A stretch of 64,000 bases of DNA from NCBI GenBank assembly GCA_947493175.1, contig CANLQD010000001.1, positions 62,001 through 126,000 of the forward strand, written 5' to 3'. The translations under genes were made by a program, and so were the position numbers. Under the pieces are notes generated by a model. It made no database searches. It saw only the letters and a list, made by a program, of their open reading frames with translations, and had not been told where the DNA came from. The stretch is from an uncultured Flavobacteriaceae bacterium. GTDB lineage: Bacteria; Bacteroidota; Bacteroidia; Flavobacteriales; Flavobacteriaceae. Positions 54,583-62,885 of the stretch are shown in pieces (within the stretch, counting starts at the first letter, position 1; each line of letters starts with the position of its first letter).

Positions 54583-55083
54583 CTAATAATAAGTTTTATA
54601 GAATTTTATTCTTACGTTTTCAGCTATTTTATCGCTAACGGTAAATTTTTTAGCTGGATACGAAGGTCTAGGGAAGAACTCAAATCTGTCGGCCCAAAAG
54701 TATTTTTTTCCAGTTTCTGATTCCGACAGATTTATTGTCCGGTTCTCGGTTAGTTCGAGTTTTGTTTCCGTATCAAATAAGTCATATTCCAAACAAAAAA
54801 CTCCATTAGTCCTGTTCATCCCTTCTGACAGTCTTGCGATACCTGGCTTTTTTATAGTCCCACGATATATGACCTTCTCATTATAAATTATTTCATATTC
54901 ATAATTAACCAAATTGTTTTTGGTAGCCGCATCGTAATCCTTTTGCTGAGCTTTGAAAACTCCCCCTCCCAGATTTTTGGATAGAAATTCCAATTCTTCC
55001 ATATTCAATTCTTCGCGAACTAGATTCTGCGAGCTTAGATTATAGCTGGCAATTAATAGTAAAAGTGCTAATGCTTTATTCAT
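54583..55083 (-). CDS. Hypothetical secreted protein
   Basis: 166 residues with a signal peptide (ALALLLLIASYNLSSQ) and a mixed alpha/beta mature part (YEYEIIYNEKVIYRGTIKK, VFCLEYDLFDTETKLELTEN). No family recognised. Single gene on the minus strand; a perfect 14-bp palindrome lies 32 bp upstream of the start. The AT-rich composition resembles the surrounding island. Confidence 0.6.
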   Translation of the reverse strand: MNKALALLLLIASYNLSSQNLVREELNMEELEFLSKNLGGGVFKAQQKDYDAATKNNLVNYEYEIIYNEKVIYRGTIKKPGIARLSEGMNRTNGVFCLEYDLFDTETKLELTENRTINLSESETGKKYFWADRFEFFPRPSYPAKKFTVSDKIAENVRIKFYKTYY

Positions 55084-55114
55084 AATTAAACATTTTTTTA
55101 ATGCTTACAACTAT

Positions 55115-55128
55115 TGTAAATATTTACA
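55115..55128. promoter_or_regulatory. Palindrome upstream of the secreted protein gene
   Basis: TGTAAATATTTACA is a perfect 14-bp palindrome within the presumed promoter of the minus-strand gene that starts at 55083. It could be an operator; no regulator is assigned. Confidence 0.35.
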
Positions 55129-56569
55129 GTATAAACCACCAATATACAAACAATCTATTATACTTATCGGTTAAATAATTGGTCACTTAAAATGGCCGTC
55201 TGACTTTCTAATAAGGTAGTCTTAAGAATATTGCTTCCTAGTCCATTTTTCATTCTTCAACCTAAATTCTGTAATTAAGACCGTGGGAACGAGAAGAAGA
55301 TTGATTTTCGTGTCAAGATATATCAAGTGTTCCTGAGTCTACGAGGTACCATTATTTAAAAAGGGTACGAAGTTCAAGATGTGTCATTGTCATGACAATC
55401 TTGCTTTTGCTCCCCTTGGTTGCAAAAGAATGTTAAGAATAAGTATCACCACAAACTTGCCTGTACATACACTCATTCTAATAGGGTTTACAACAAAAAC
55501 CGTCTAGCCATAATATTATGCTGTACATTTACAGGGCACATACGTTATTTTGGGAAAACGTTATTCATTATCTAAGGTCTTGGAAGAAATTCTAAGACCT
55601 TTTTTAGTTCAAATTCTTTTGGCACCAATTACTGATGCCCTATTCAAAAAATGTCGTTTAACAGGTCAATAGCTACATTGTTTTTAATGTTTATAGGGTA
55701 TTACGTGCCGATTGTTACAATTTCAAGAATAGAAGGCCGTATTTGTCAACGTTCATTTCGGTATTTTCCAGGGCCCTACAAATCATATTCTAGGGTCTGT
55801 CGGCAGTAGCATAAAAATCATCTTTTTCAGCACACTTTTTTAGTGTTCATAGGTGTTTCGGGCTGTTTTTCAGCAATGTGCTCTTTTGGATTAAAACCTC
55901 CGAGTTTCTAACGAATGTAAATCACAAATGATTTTTTAAGTGACAAGTCTCATGGGAAGTAAATAGGTTTGGGCCAAACTTTTTCAATGTTTATGGGCTT
56001 TTACAGCGATTTTGCGCCAAACTTTAGAAATCTACACCATTTCTATTTTCCCTCGAAACGCACCGTATATCACCTGTTTTCGAAGAAAACTGAACACCAC
56101 AATGTCGCCTTAGCGCGTTGTCCTCTTGCTATCCCCCATTTTTCCGCTCCGCTACAAAACACCGTATACCCTTACGGCTGTTTCAAACAGGCAAAAAGTA
56201 GTGTGCGCCCTATGTTCTTTTTGCTTGACGCTATTCTGCCGGAATCGCTACAAAAAGACCACAGGATCCATGCGCAGTTAAGATGATGGTAAGATTTGGG
56301 GTAAATCGAAAATGTAATTATCGTGTTACCAAACCACTAAGGCTTCGCTGCACTTTGACCCCTAAAAATTGCTGCTTATCGAAAAATGCTACTGTCGAGA
56401 AAAAAACCTAGTTTTTATAAGGTTTTTCTATAATCCGGATATTAGGATATCCTCTATATTGTAGGCTGTCTTTCGTTTAAAAGTTTTTTATAATCGGGTA
56501 TTCGCCCAGGAAAGACATGCATACTTTTCGAGTAAATTAAGGTCAATGTTAACCTTAAATTATTTCGAA
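55129..56569. other. 1.4-kb gene-free stretch with diverged repeats and a terminator
   Basis: No credible gene. It contains a terminator-like hairpin at 55574-55605 and three loosely similar units centred on (A/G)TGTT(T/C)ATAGG-like words at about 55687, 55847 and 55987. A 105-codon plus-strand frame at 55969-56286 lacks codon or protein character and is not called. The stretch may be a decayed mobile element or contain RNA genes; I cannot decide. Confidence 0.4.
55574..55605 (+). terminator. Intrinsic terminator without an obvious gene
   Basis: Stem AAGGTCTT / AAGACCTT with a 12-base loop, followed by TTTT. No gene lies upstream on the plus strand for over 1 kb, so it suggests an unrecognised small RNA or a lost gene. 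Confidence 0.6.
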
Positions 56570-56719
56570 ATGAAAAAGTTTTTTGCACTGTTGTTTTTAA
56601 CCGTTATGACGATTGGCCTTGCTTCCTGCGAGGCTGACAACACAGCTGATGATGCGTATGAAATTCAAGGAATCGATAAAGATGAGGTTAGAAGCCCCGA
56701 TGATAGGGGCGAAGACTAG
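56570..56719 (+). CDS. Small lipoprotein, 49 residues
   Basis: ATG at 56570 gives MKKFFALLFLTVMTIGLASC, a complete lipoprotein signal with lipobox LASC, then an acidic mature part of about 29 residues (EADNTADDAYEIQGIDKDEV and an EED-like tail ending RGED). Acidic residues directly after the Cys suggest outer-membrane export in Bacteroidota. Its 3' end overlaps the next gene in another frame by up to 38 bp, indicating coupled translation. Function unknown. Confidence 0.7.
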   Translation: MKKFFALLFLTVMTIGLASCEADNTADDAYEIQGIDKDEVRSPDDRGED

Positions 56720-57311
56720 AGCGGTCATCATAGTATTGGGTGCCGTGCTATCGGGTACGGCACCATTCTTGCACATGCTAGCTCCCAAGAAATCGATAGA
56801 AATACAACTACTGGAATCCAATCTTGAAAACGGAACGGTTTCGAATCAGGATTTTGAAGAGCTACTCCCGATATTGAAAAAGAAACAGAAATATCTAGGG
56901 TATTTTAATTTTAGGTCCTTTCTATATGCTATCGGCACTCCCATAGCCATGTTCTATTTCTCAATACTCATGTTAGTGACCGTGAACCATATAGAGGAAA
57001 AGCTTTTAAGGCAAAGCCTAAGGTTCGCTTTTCTGATTTCGCTATACATTTCGAGTTATCTTATTATATGGGTATTGTTGCCACCCTCCGACTTTCCAAA
57101 AGGCCTTTACCATCTTTCAATCGGACTAATCTCTTTTGGTGCCTTATGTTTATCGTGGTTTCTAATTGCCTATCGCAACGATGTACGAATCAAAATCGTC
57201 AAACTGATTCATTTCATTTCGGTGGAAACTTATGACAAGTACATTAGGTCAGAGGACAAAAAGAGCTTTGTCAAAGATTCCTATAAGGTATACGATGAGA
57301 TTACCAAATAA
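56682..57311 (+). CDS. Four-helix membrane protein of unknown function
   Basis: 209 residues from the ATG at 56682 (or 203 from the ATG at 56700); the longer upstream frame is really the small lipoprotein gene read in another phase. Four hydrophobic segments: AVIIVLGAVLSGTAPFL, AIGTPIAMFYFSILMLVTV, FLISLYISSYLIIWVLL and LSIGLISFGALCLSWFLIAY, with cytoplasmic charged ends and a C-terminal tail rich in Lys and Asp. No family recognised. It is followed by an 80-residue gene after 9 bp. Confidence 0.65.
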   Translation: MRLEAPMIGAKTRAVIIVLGAVLSGTAPFLHMLAPKKSIEIQLLESNLENGTVSNQDFEELLPILKKKQKYLGYFNFRSFLYAIGTPIAMFYFSILMLVTVNHIEEKLLRQSLRFAFLISLYISSYLIIWVLLPPSDFPKGLYHLSIGLISFGALCLSWFLIAYRNDVRIKIVKLIHFISVETYDKYIRSEDKKSFVKDSYKVYDEITK

Positions 57312-57320
57312 CTTTTAGCC

Positions 57321-57563
57321 ATGGATTCGAAGGAGCTTAAGATTATATTGGAGAAGTTGAAGAAACTGAAATATATAGAAGGTTCGGACGACTGGCAACA
57401 TCATACCAAATTGATTTTGGATATCCAAAATGAGGAATTAGACGAACTAAAACAAAAGCTTCGAAGTTTTAAGAAAGATAATTTCGATACACATGATGCC
57501 TATATTGAGTTCGTGAATGAAATATTACTTACTCCCCCTTTTTCCCGTTTTTTTCATTCATAG
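57321..57563 (+). CDS. Small hypothetical protein
   Basis: 80 residues, largely helical and charged (LKIILEKLKKLKYIEGSD, NEELDELKQKLRSFKKD). It starts 9 bp after the membrane-protein gene, so the two are probably co-transcribed. Its last 35 bp overlap the 3' end of the convergent XRE gene. No family recognised. Confidence 0.5.
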   Translation: MDSKELKIILEKLKKLKYIEGSDDWQHHTKLILDIQNEELDELKQKLRSFKKDNFDTHDAYIEFVNEILLTPPFSRFFHS

Positions 57564-57963
57564 TATCGATGACAATACGATAGGCGAGTTTTTCAACAAA
57601 GCTCTTGAAAAGGGCATTTTGCATCATCTCGCTTTCGTGCTTGATAACGAAAGTAGCTATTTGATTAAACTTACGTTCTTTCTCGGCCGATGCCATTCTA
57701 CTGAAATGCTCATCCACAGGAAGAACGGGGAAATATTGAAGTCCTTTTCCGGTAAGCAGCCATGTCTTGCTTATTCCATATCTGCTCTCAAGGAACTCTG
57801 ATAGTTTCTCGATGGTACTGTCGTTGGGATTTTTGATTTCCCCTTTGCGAATCCTATTGATTCCGACCTCGCTAAGCTGGGTGTTCTTGGATATTTCATA
57901 GGCGGTGATTCCATTGGAATCCATTGACGTTTTAATGCGGTCTACGATTTCACTTTTGCTCAT
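57529..57963 (-). CDS. XRE-family helix-turn-helix regulator
   Basis: 144 residues. The N-terminal HTH (residues 8-65: IKTSMDSNGITAYEISKNTQ, LSEVGINRIRKGEIKNP, STIEKLSEFLESRYGIS) is of the phage-repressor type found in Bacteroidota mobile elements, with the GISKTWLLTGKG bridge that often ends the HTH. The C-terminal 75 residues are helical, possibly for dimerisation. It probably represses the divergent promoter to its right, where CATAC-containing repeats lie. Confidence 0.82.
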   Translation of the reverse strand: MSKSEIVDRIKTSMDSNGITAYEISKNTQLSEVGINRIRKGEIKNPNDSTIEKLSEFLESRYGISKTWLLTGKGLQYFPVLPVDEHFSRMASAEKERKFNQIATFVIKHESEMMQNALFKSFVEKLAYRIVIDTMNEKNGKKGE

Positions 57964-58278
57964 GGCAGAAAATTAATGCCGAAAATAATAATGTATATAG
58001 TTTGGTATTACATACATTTTTGCATACTTTCGTACAGCGTTGGATAATACATACAATCAAATCGGTTTAAGTTCCCAGATTTGAAGGTTATTTCTTTCGC
58101 ATTAGTTATTGGGGAGCGATGCTTTATAATTTATACGATTATTTCGCTCCCCTTTTAATACGGTTCTAAATATACCAATACTTAGCATAATTTAAGTATT
58201 AATTGCATACATCGCGTATTTATCTCTCTTAGGAAAGTATAAAACCAAAAAAGGAAGGAACTTGATAATCAGAGCCAA
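57964..58278. promoter_or_regulatory. Control region right of the XRE gene
   Basis: 315 bp, AT-rich. Related words GTATTACATAC (58005-58015), GCATACTTTCGTAC (58022-58035), ATAATACATAC (58044-58054) and TTGCATACATCG (around 58202) repeat a CATAC core and are candidates for the XRE binding sites. A hairpin terminator at 58111-58156 lies within. Confidence 0.4.
58111..58156 (+). terminator. Long-stem terminator upstream of a small gene
   Basis: Nine-base perfect stem GGGGAGCGA / TCGCTCCCC with a 24-base AT-rich loop, followed by TTTT. With the XRE gene running leftward, a rightward transcript ending here would be a short RNA of under about 130 bases. It could also attenuate the gene at 58279. 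Confidence 0.7.
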
Positions 58279-58560
58279 ATGGTCAAAAAGCAACCCAAAA
58301 TAGCAAATGATTTATTCCAGGTAATGACAATCAATGGTCTGTACGAATTGAAATTCTTTCTAGATACACGGGGAAGAATTTTTTGGAGGTCGCCGAACGA
58401 TAGTCTTAAACCTTTAAAGGCTCTTCCGCAAAAGCTTCAAATTCCTTTTATGATAAAGTTCATCCAAAATCATAAACTAGCCGAAAAAGTCAAGTCCATT
58501 GAAGACCCTTTGGTCTGTATCGAAATGTACATTAAGGCTAAATATCTCATGGGAGAATGA
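58279..58560 (+). CDS. Small hypothetical protein
   Basis: 93 residues, basic, mixed fold (YELKFFLDTRGRIFWRSPND, QKLQIPFMIKFIQNHKLAEK). No signal peptide, no membrane helix, no family recognised. It sits behind the XRE control region, so it may be the regulated gene, possibly an antirepressor or excision-type small protein of the island; this is a guess from position. Confidence 0.5.
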   Translation: MVKKQPKIANDLFQVMTINGLYELKFFLDTRGRIFWRSPNDSLKPLKALPQKLQIPFMIKFIQNHKLAEKVKSIEDPLVCIEMYIKAKYLMGE

Positions 58561-58633
58561 CCGTTACTAACTATTTAAATATATCAGCCTGTTGCACAAT
58601 TCATTTGCTTATTAACCCTTAAACCCAATACAT

Positions 58634-59941
58634 ATGAGAACACTATTACTATCCGTATTGTCGATGGTCCTCTTCTTGCCTCCCCTCTGGGCACAGGCAC
58701 CGCAGGACTATCTAAAAGAGATCGCCCCACAGGTCGAGGCCATCGTCCTTGAAGCCAGTCCCGATAAGAAAAGGGCGAAGGAACTTTTCAAGACGGTCAA
58801 GGCCCATGCCGAACAGGGCGATGCCGATGCCGCATGCGACCTCGGCATCCTCTACAAGGACGGTATCGGCTGCACCCTGAACTTCAACAAGGCCCGTAAA
58901 TGGTTCCAAAAAGGACAAGAGGGCGGTAGCCGAAAGGCCGCCTACAGTCTTGGCTACCTCTACCTGAAAGGCTTGGGCAACATACCGCAGGACTATAAAA
59001 AAGCAGTGGCCCAGTTCAAGATCACCGACTATCCCATGGCCATTCATTGGCTCGCGAAATGTTACTATCATGGTTTGGGAGTACCACAGGACAAGGCCAA
59101 GGCGATGGAACTGTTGCGGGGCAATTACCTCGATAATAGTAAGGTGCTCTTGGCCCAATGGGAATATGATCGGGATCATGAGCTTTTGCCACCGGCCCCA
59201 TTGCAGGATGTTTCGGCGGCATTCGTTACGGCTCCCAAAAAATTGGGGGAACACATTGAAGGTACTTGGTCCGGCACATGGCAAATTATGGACTGGTCGG
59301 GCAAACGGGTCATGCGGGAGGTTCCCCTGAAAATTTCCATTAGCGGTAACGGAAAGGAATTGCACATGGCAACGGTCACCACCTCCGAGGCAAGCTTTAC
59401 GGGGGAAGTGCTGGTCAACGGCGATGAACTGGTGTTCCCCGACATGACGGTAGACCTGCGGAAACGGTATACCGACCGGGTGGACGAGGTCATGCTCGGC
59501 CATCGGTTCACCTCGTTACGGTTCGACATCAAAGCAGATCATCGCGGGGTTTCCTTGACCGGTAATCTTGAATCCCAAATAGCCCAATGGTCGGAACCGG
59601 GCGCACCGTCCCGTTTCACCATGACCAAGGTCGAAGACGGCATTCCCAACAAGGCGTTCGATGCCTTCGCCGAGCAGGGCGAACACTTTATCAAGGTCTA
59701 TCCCAATCCCTTCGAGGAAGACCTCCTATTACACTATACCCTGGACTCCGATGCCGATGTAAGTATTCACATATCGGACTATTACCGTCCGCAGCAACAA
59801 CTTAAGAGCAAAGGTGCAAAACAGAAAAAAGGAAGGCGAACCATATCCTTTGGTAGCCTTTCCGAGCTCAACAGCGGGCTGTACCTCGTCCAGATGGACG
59901 TGAACGGCACCCTGTACTCACGAATCGTCATCAAGAAATAA
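58634..59941 (+). CDS. Secreted SEL1-repeat protein with T9SS sorting tail
   Basis: 435 residues. Signal peptide (LLLSVLSMVLFLPPLWAQ), then three or four SEL1-like repeats at about 55-175 (DADAACDLGILYKDGIGC, AAYSLGYLYLKGLGNIPQDY, AIHWLAKCYYHGLGVPQD), a beta-rich middle (GTWSGTWQIMDWSGKRVM), and a C-terminal type A T9SS sorting domain (IKVYPNPFEEDLLLHYTLDS to SGLYLVQMDVNGTLYSRIVI). It should be surface-exported. Visibly more GC-rich than its neighbours. It lies 16 bp before the toxin gene and may act as its carrier or partner; that role is inference. Confidence 0.83.
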   Translation: MRTLLLSVLSMVLFLPPLWAQAPQDYLKEIAPQVEAIVLEASPDKKRAKELFKTVKAHAEQGDADAACDLGILYKDGIGCTLNFNKARKWFQKGQEGGSRKAAYSLGYLYLKGLGNIPQDYKKAVAQFKITDYPMAIHWLAKCYYHGLGVPQDKAKAMELLRGNYLDNSKVLLAQWEYDRDHELLPPAPLQDVSAAFVTAPKKLGEHIEGTWSGTWQIMDWSGKRVMREVPLKISISGNGKELHMATVTTSEASFTGEVLVNGDELVFPDMTVDLRKRYTDRVDEVMLGHRFTSLRFDIKADHRGVSLTGNLESQIAQWSEPGAPSRFTMTKVEDGIPNKAFDAFAEQGEHFIKVYPNPFEEDLLLHYTLDSDADVSIHISDYYRPQQQLKSKGAKQKKGRRTISFGSLSELNSGLYLVQMDVNGTLYSRIVIKK

Positions 59942-59957
59942 CCTAATACCGGACATA

Positions 59958-62093
59958 ATGAAACATATATACAGATACACTTTCTTGCTGCTGTTCCTAT
60001 GCCTTATGGGAACCGAACAGGCAATCGCCCAATACAACAAACACGCCGTGCCCTGCAACGCGGTCAGATCGGACCAAGGTCCGGTACTGCTTGCCGGCCG
60101 CAGACCTATGAACATATCGATAGGGGATTGTGACTTCCCCGATCCACCGGGCGGCGGGGACGATGATGCTGGTAAGGACGAAGACCAGCCGGTCAATTTT
60201 GAAATAACCTTTCAGAATATGCAGGTGTTGCTTCAAATGGATGCCGTACTCGCGGCTGTTACCGAAAGGCGGGAACGGGAATGGCTCAACAAACAAGAAG
60301 ACCACTTTCGAAAGGAGATCAATCGTTCTTTTAGCAAGAACTTCACCTCTTTCAAGGCGGCCCAAGAGCACTTCTTTGAGTACTACCAACGCAATATGCG
60401 TCGAGTGAATAATGAGATTGGGGATATCGGAAATTCACACGCGAACAAAGCTGATGAATACGACGAACAGCAAAAGCAGTATACTGTTGAAATGTTGGAT
60501 GTAGGGGCATGGAAAGGTATGAAGGAGAGTTGTGCGCCGCAAGGTATCATCGACTGTGGTGATTTTGGCAGAAAGGTGATACAGGGCAAGCGTCTGGAAA
60601 ACGTACAGACCGATGCTGCGGTCGACGATTTGATGGATGCTGTCTTGGCCGATTTTTCAAAAAAGGAAGTCGATGCTGCGACCGAACTGCAAATAGCCCA
60701 AGGTGTCTTTGATCTGCGGTATAACGACAAATTTCTAAATGAAATGGTCGACAACCAAATGGATCATTACGAAGATCAGGGGTTACGTACCCGTGTATAT
60801 CTCATGACCGCATACATCGTGCAATACTACAACCGATTTAGTGGGGTTTTAAACATCCCGACCACTCCTCATGAACTTCCTCTTTTTTGGTCTTCCCAGT
60901 CGATTTTGGAAAAGGGTACCCAGAACCTCGGACTATTGGAAGATGAAGCGAGGATTTTTGAACCACTTTTCTTTGAGAAAGAAGCGGAACGTTGCAATTA
61001 CGGTACTTCCCCTTCCTCTTGCTTCAACCAATTGGAAAGACTTTCAGAACTTCGTGACCGGATTATCCAAGAACATATCGATGAGTTTGTAGACTATAGC
61101 GAAGAAGGTTTAAACAGTAGGCTTAACAACATCATAAACGGCTATACACGAGCGAATGGAGGCGGTAAGTTGGGGGGTCTTGACGAATTGGAATATGTTA
61201 ACCGCATTCGGGACGGTGACAAGTTGAACTATTTCTATCAACTTAAGAATGGTGGGTGGGCCTATACTTCCCAGTCGCCTATGGCGGTTAACGACCGTGT
61301 TTCTTTCTCGGAACCTAGCATTAATGACAGCGGACTATTTTACTACATTCGCAACGAAGATACAGGGAAATGGCATGAGCTATTGATGCCAGCGGTAGGC
61401 GCTCCCTTATCGGAGAACCCTTATTTGGTCGATAAATTCTGGGATTTGATGGTGGGAATTGCCAGATATGCGACCCCAATAGAGGATGGCATTGTACTGG
61501 TAGATGGAAAAGACTTTAATGGCGAAGAAGCATCGCAAGTACAGGCCGGGATATTCCTTGTATTGGGTTCTGTCGGAGGGGGTGTTTTTAAACCAGTGGC
61601 CAAAATAGGAAAGGGACTTTATCGAACGGCCAAATATGCTTATGTGCAGGGGGGCAAAACAATTATCAAAAAGTTCGATGATCTTTTGGAACTTGGTGAA
61701 CTTCTTTCGAAATTGCGACCTGGTGCCAGATATATAGATGAAGGTACCGGTGCGCACTCAGCAGTGAAAGGCCATCATCCTTTATCAAAAATTGCTTTTA
61801 AATCTGATGAATTTTATGATGCAAATAAAGCTTTTTCGGTCTCAACGGATGCTTTGGGAGGTCAGTCAGTTCATAATGCAATTACTGGCAATCAAAACAG
61901 ATTATACTCATTCTGGGCCAAATCTGGTGACCGGCTAACTTTGGAAAAAATGGCGGAAATCGAAATACAGGCCATGGTAGATGCCGGAATACCTAAAGAT
62001 GTTGCCACCGGTTGGGTCATAAGAGCTTTGGAAGATTTGGAAAGACAAGGTGTCAAGTATATTACCAATATACCTTGGAACAAAACTAATTAA
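59958..62093 (+). CDS. Polymorphic toxin with C-terminal nuclease-like domain
   Basis: 711 residues. A signal peptide (YTFLLLFLCLMGTEQAIAQ) is followed by an Asp/Gly-rich linker (PPGGGDDDAGKDEDQP) and a long helical stalk (residues about 75-440). After a hydrophobic stretch near 535-560 (GIFLVLGSVGGGVFKPVAK) comes a ~115-residue tip: HSAVKGHHPLSKIAFKSDEF, ALGGQSVHNAITGNQNRLYS and a final WNK. The histidine pattern fits an HNH/Endo VII-type nuclease (perhaps Tox-SHH), so the target would be DNA or RNA of rival cells. There is no T9SS tail, as the toxin occupies the C-terminus. Base composition becomes visibly more AT-rich in the tip. Confidence 0.78.
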   Translation: MKHIYRYTFLLLFLCLMGTEQAIAQYNKHAVPCNAVRSDQGPVLLAGRRPMNISIGDCDFPDPPGGGDDDAGKDEDQPVNFEITFQNMQVLLQMDAVLAAVTERREREWLNKQEDHFRKEINRSFSKNFTSFKAAQEHFFEYYQRNMRRVNNEIGDIGNSHANKADEYDEQQKQYTVEMLDVGAWKGMKESCAPQGIIDCGDFGRKVIQGKRLENVQTDAAVDDLMDAVLADFSKKEVDAATELQIAQGVFDLRYNDKFLNEMVDNQMDHYEDQGLRTRVYLMTAYIVQYYNRFSGVLNIPTTPHELPLFWSSQSILEKGTQNLGLLEDEARIFEPLFFEKEAERCNYGTSPSSCFNQLERLSELRDRIIQEHIDEFVDYSEEGLNSRLNNIINGYTRANGGGKLGGLDELEYVNRIRDGDKLNYFYQLKNGGWAYTSQSPMAVNDRVSFSEPSINDSGLFYYIRNEDTGKWHELLMPAVGAPLSENPYLVDKFWDLMVGIARYATPIEDGIVLVDGKDFNGEEASQVQAGIFLVLGSVGGGVFKPVAKIGKGLYRTAKYAYVQGGKTIIKKFDDLLELGELLSKLRPGARYIDEGTGAHSAVKGHHPLSKIAFKSDEFYDANKAFSVSTDALGGQSVHNAITGNQNRLYSFWAKSGDRLTLEKMAEIEIQAMVDAGIPKDVATGWVIRALEDLERQGVKYITNIPWNKTN

Positions 62094-62103
62094 ACAACAA
62101 TAA

Positions 62104-62472
62104 ATGAACAGCGATTCGGAAATACTGGATGAATTTGGAAGGAAAGTGGTCAAAGCAGTTTATGATGATAACTTGAGATACTTAAAGCAAATTATTTCCA
62201 ACACAACTAAGTGGGGGCAAGGGAAGGAATTCATCGAAGCTTTCGATTCTGTACCCTTGCCAGAAAAGGAAACTCTATTTAAGTTCTATAATGAACAAAT
62301 TAGAACCGGAATTTTTAGTTTCCTATCAATATTTGAAAACGATGAGAATTTTAAATTGGTATACGAAAAAAATGGGGTTCAAGTAGACCTTAATGAGATA
62401 AGTGAAATGTTAAAGGCCGAGCCCATTATCGAAAATGGATGGATAGATAGGTTTAGCGATGAAATAAATTAG
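62104..62472 (+). CDS. Probable immunity protein for the toxin
   Basis: 122 residues, acidic, predicted helical (EILDEFGRKVVKAVYDDN, VPLPEKETLFKFYNEQIR). It has no signal peptide, so it acts in the cytoplasm, and starts 10 bp after the toxin stop, the classic place of an immunity gene. Its low GC matches the toxin tip. No family recognised by sequence; the call rests on position. Confidence 0.65.
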   Translation: MNSDSEILDEFGRKVVKAVYDDNLRYLKQIISNTTKWGQGKEFIEAFDSVPLPEKETLFKFYNEQIRTGIFSFLSIFENDENFKLVYEKNGVQVDLNEISEMLKAEPIIENGWIDRFSDEIN

Positions 62473-62504
62473 CTGGATGCACAATCTAAGATTATTAAAC
62501 CTAA

Positions 62505-62530
62505 AAACCCGCTCTTATCAGAGCGGGTTT
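62505..62530 (+). terminator. Intrinsic terminator of the toxin-immunity operon
   Basis: Ten-base stem AAACCCGCTC / GAGCGGGTTT with loop TTATCA, followed by ATTTAT. It lies 32 bp after the immunity stop. Confidence 0.85.
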
Positions 62531-62885
62531 ATTTATGACTATTTGCTAACAAAATTTACCAAATGTAAATACAAGGCATGTCGCAAGAAGATGCATACAG
62601 TGGTTTATCATTTTCGGACATTGATGTCCAATTTTATAGTTAATCTTAAATTTTAAAATATAATGAACATACTGATTCTTAAACTATTCTGTTAGCTACA
62701 AAGTCAAGATTTTAGTTTCTTATTAATGCTTTAATAACACATAATTCCGGTATTGGTAAAAGTCTGGAGATAATTCAAAAAACGAACGAACGATGGCCTC
62801 CTCGAATTAACGTAAAGTCGAATTACCCCTCTATATTTAATGGGACATAGCAATCCTAGTTGCACTTAAAACTAGCCTTTAAACC
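62531..62885. other. Gene-free stretch between immunity gene and integrase
   Basis: 355 bp, AT-rich, no gene, repeat or att site recognised. It separates the convergent toxin operon and integrase gene. Confidence 0.4.

Noticed and set aside
55969..56286. 105-codon plus-strand frame in the gene-free stretch
   Set aside because: No signal, membrane or domain character, irregular codon use and no neighbour relation; left as noncoding.
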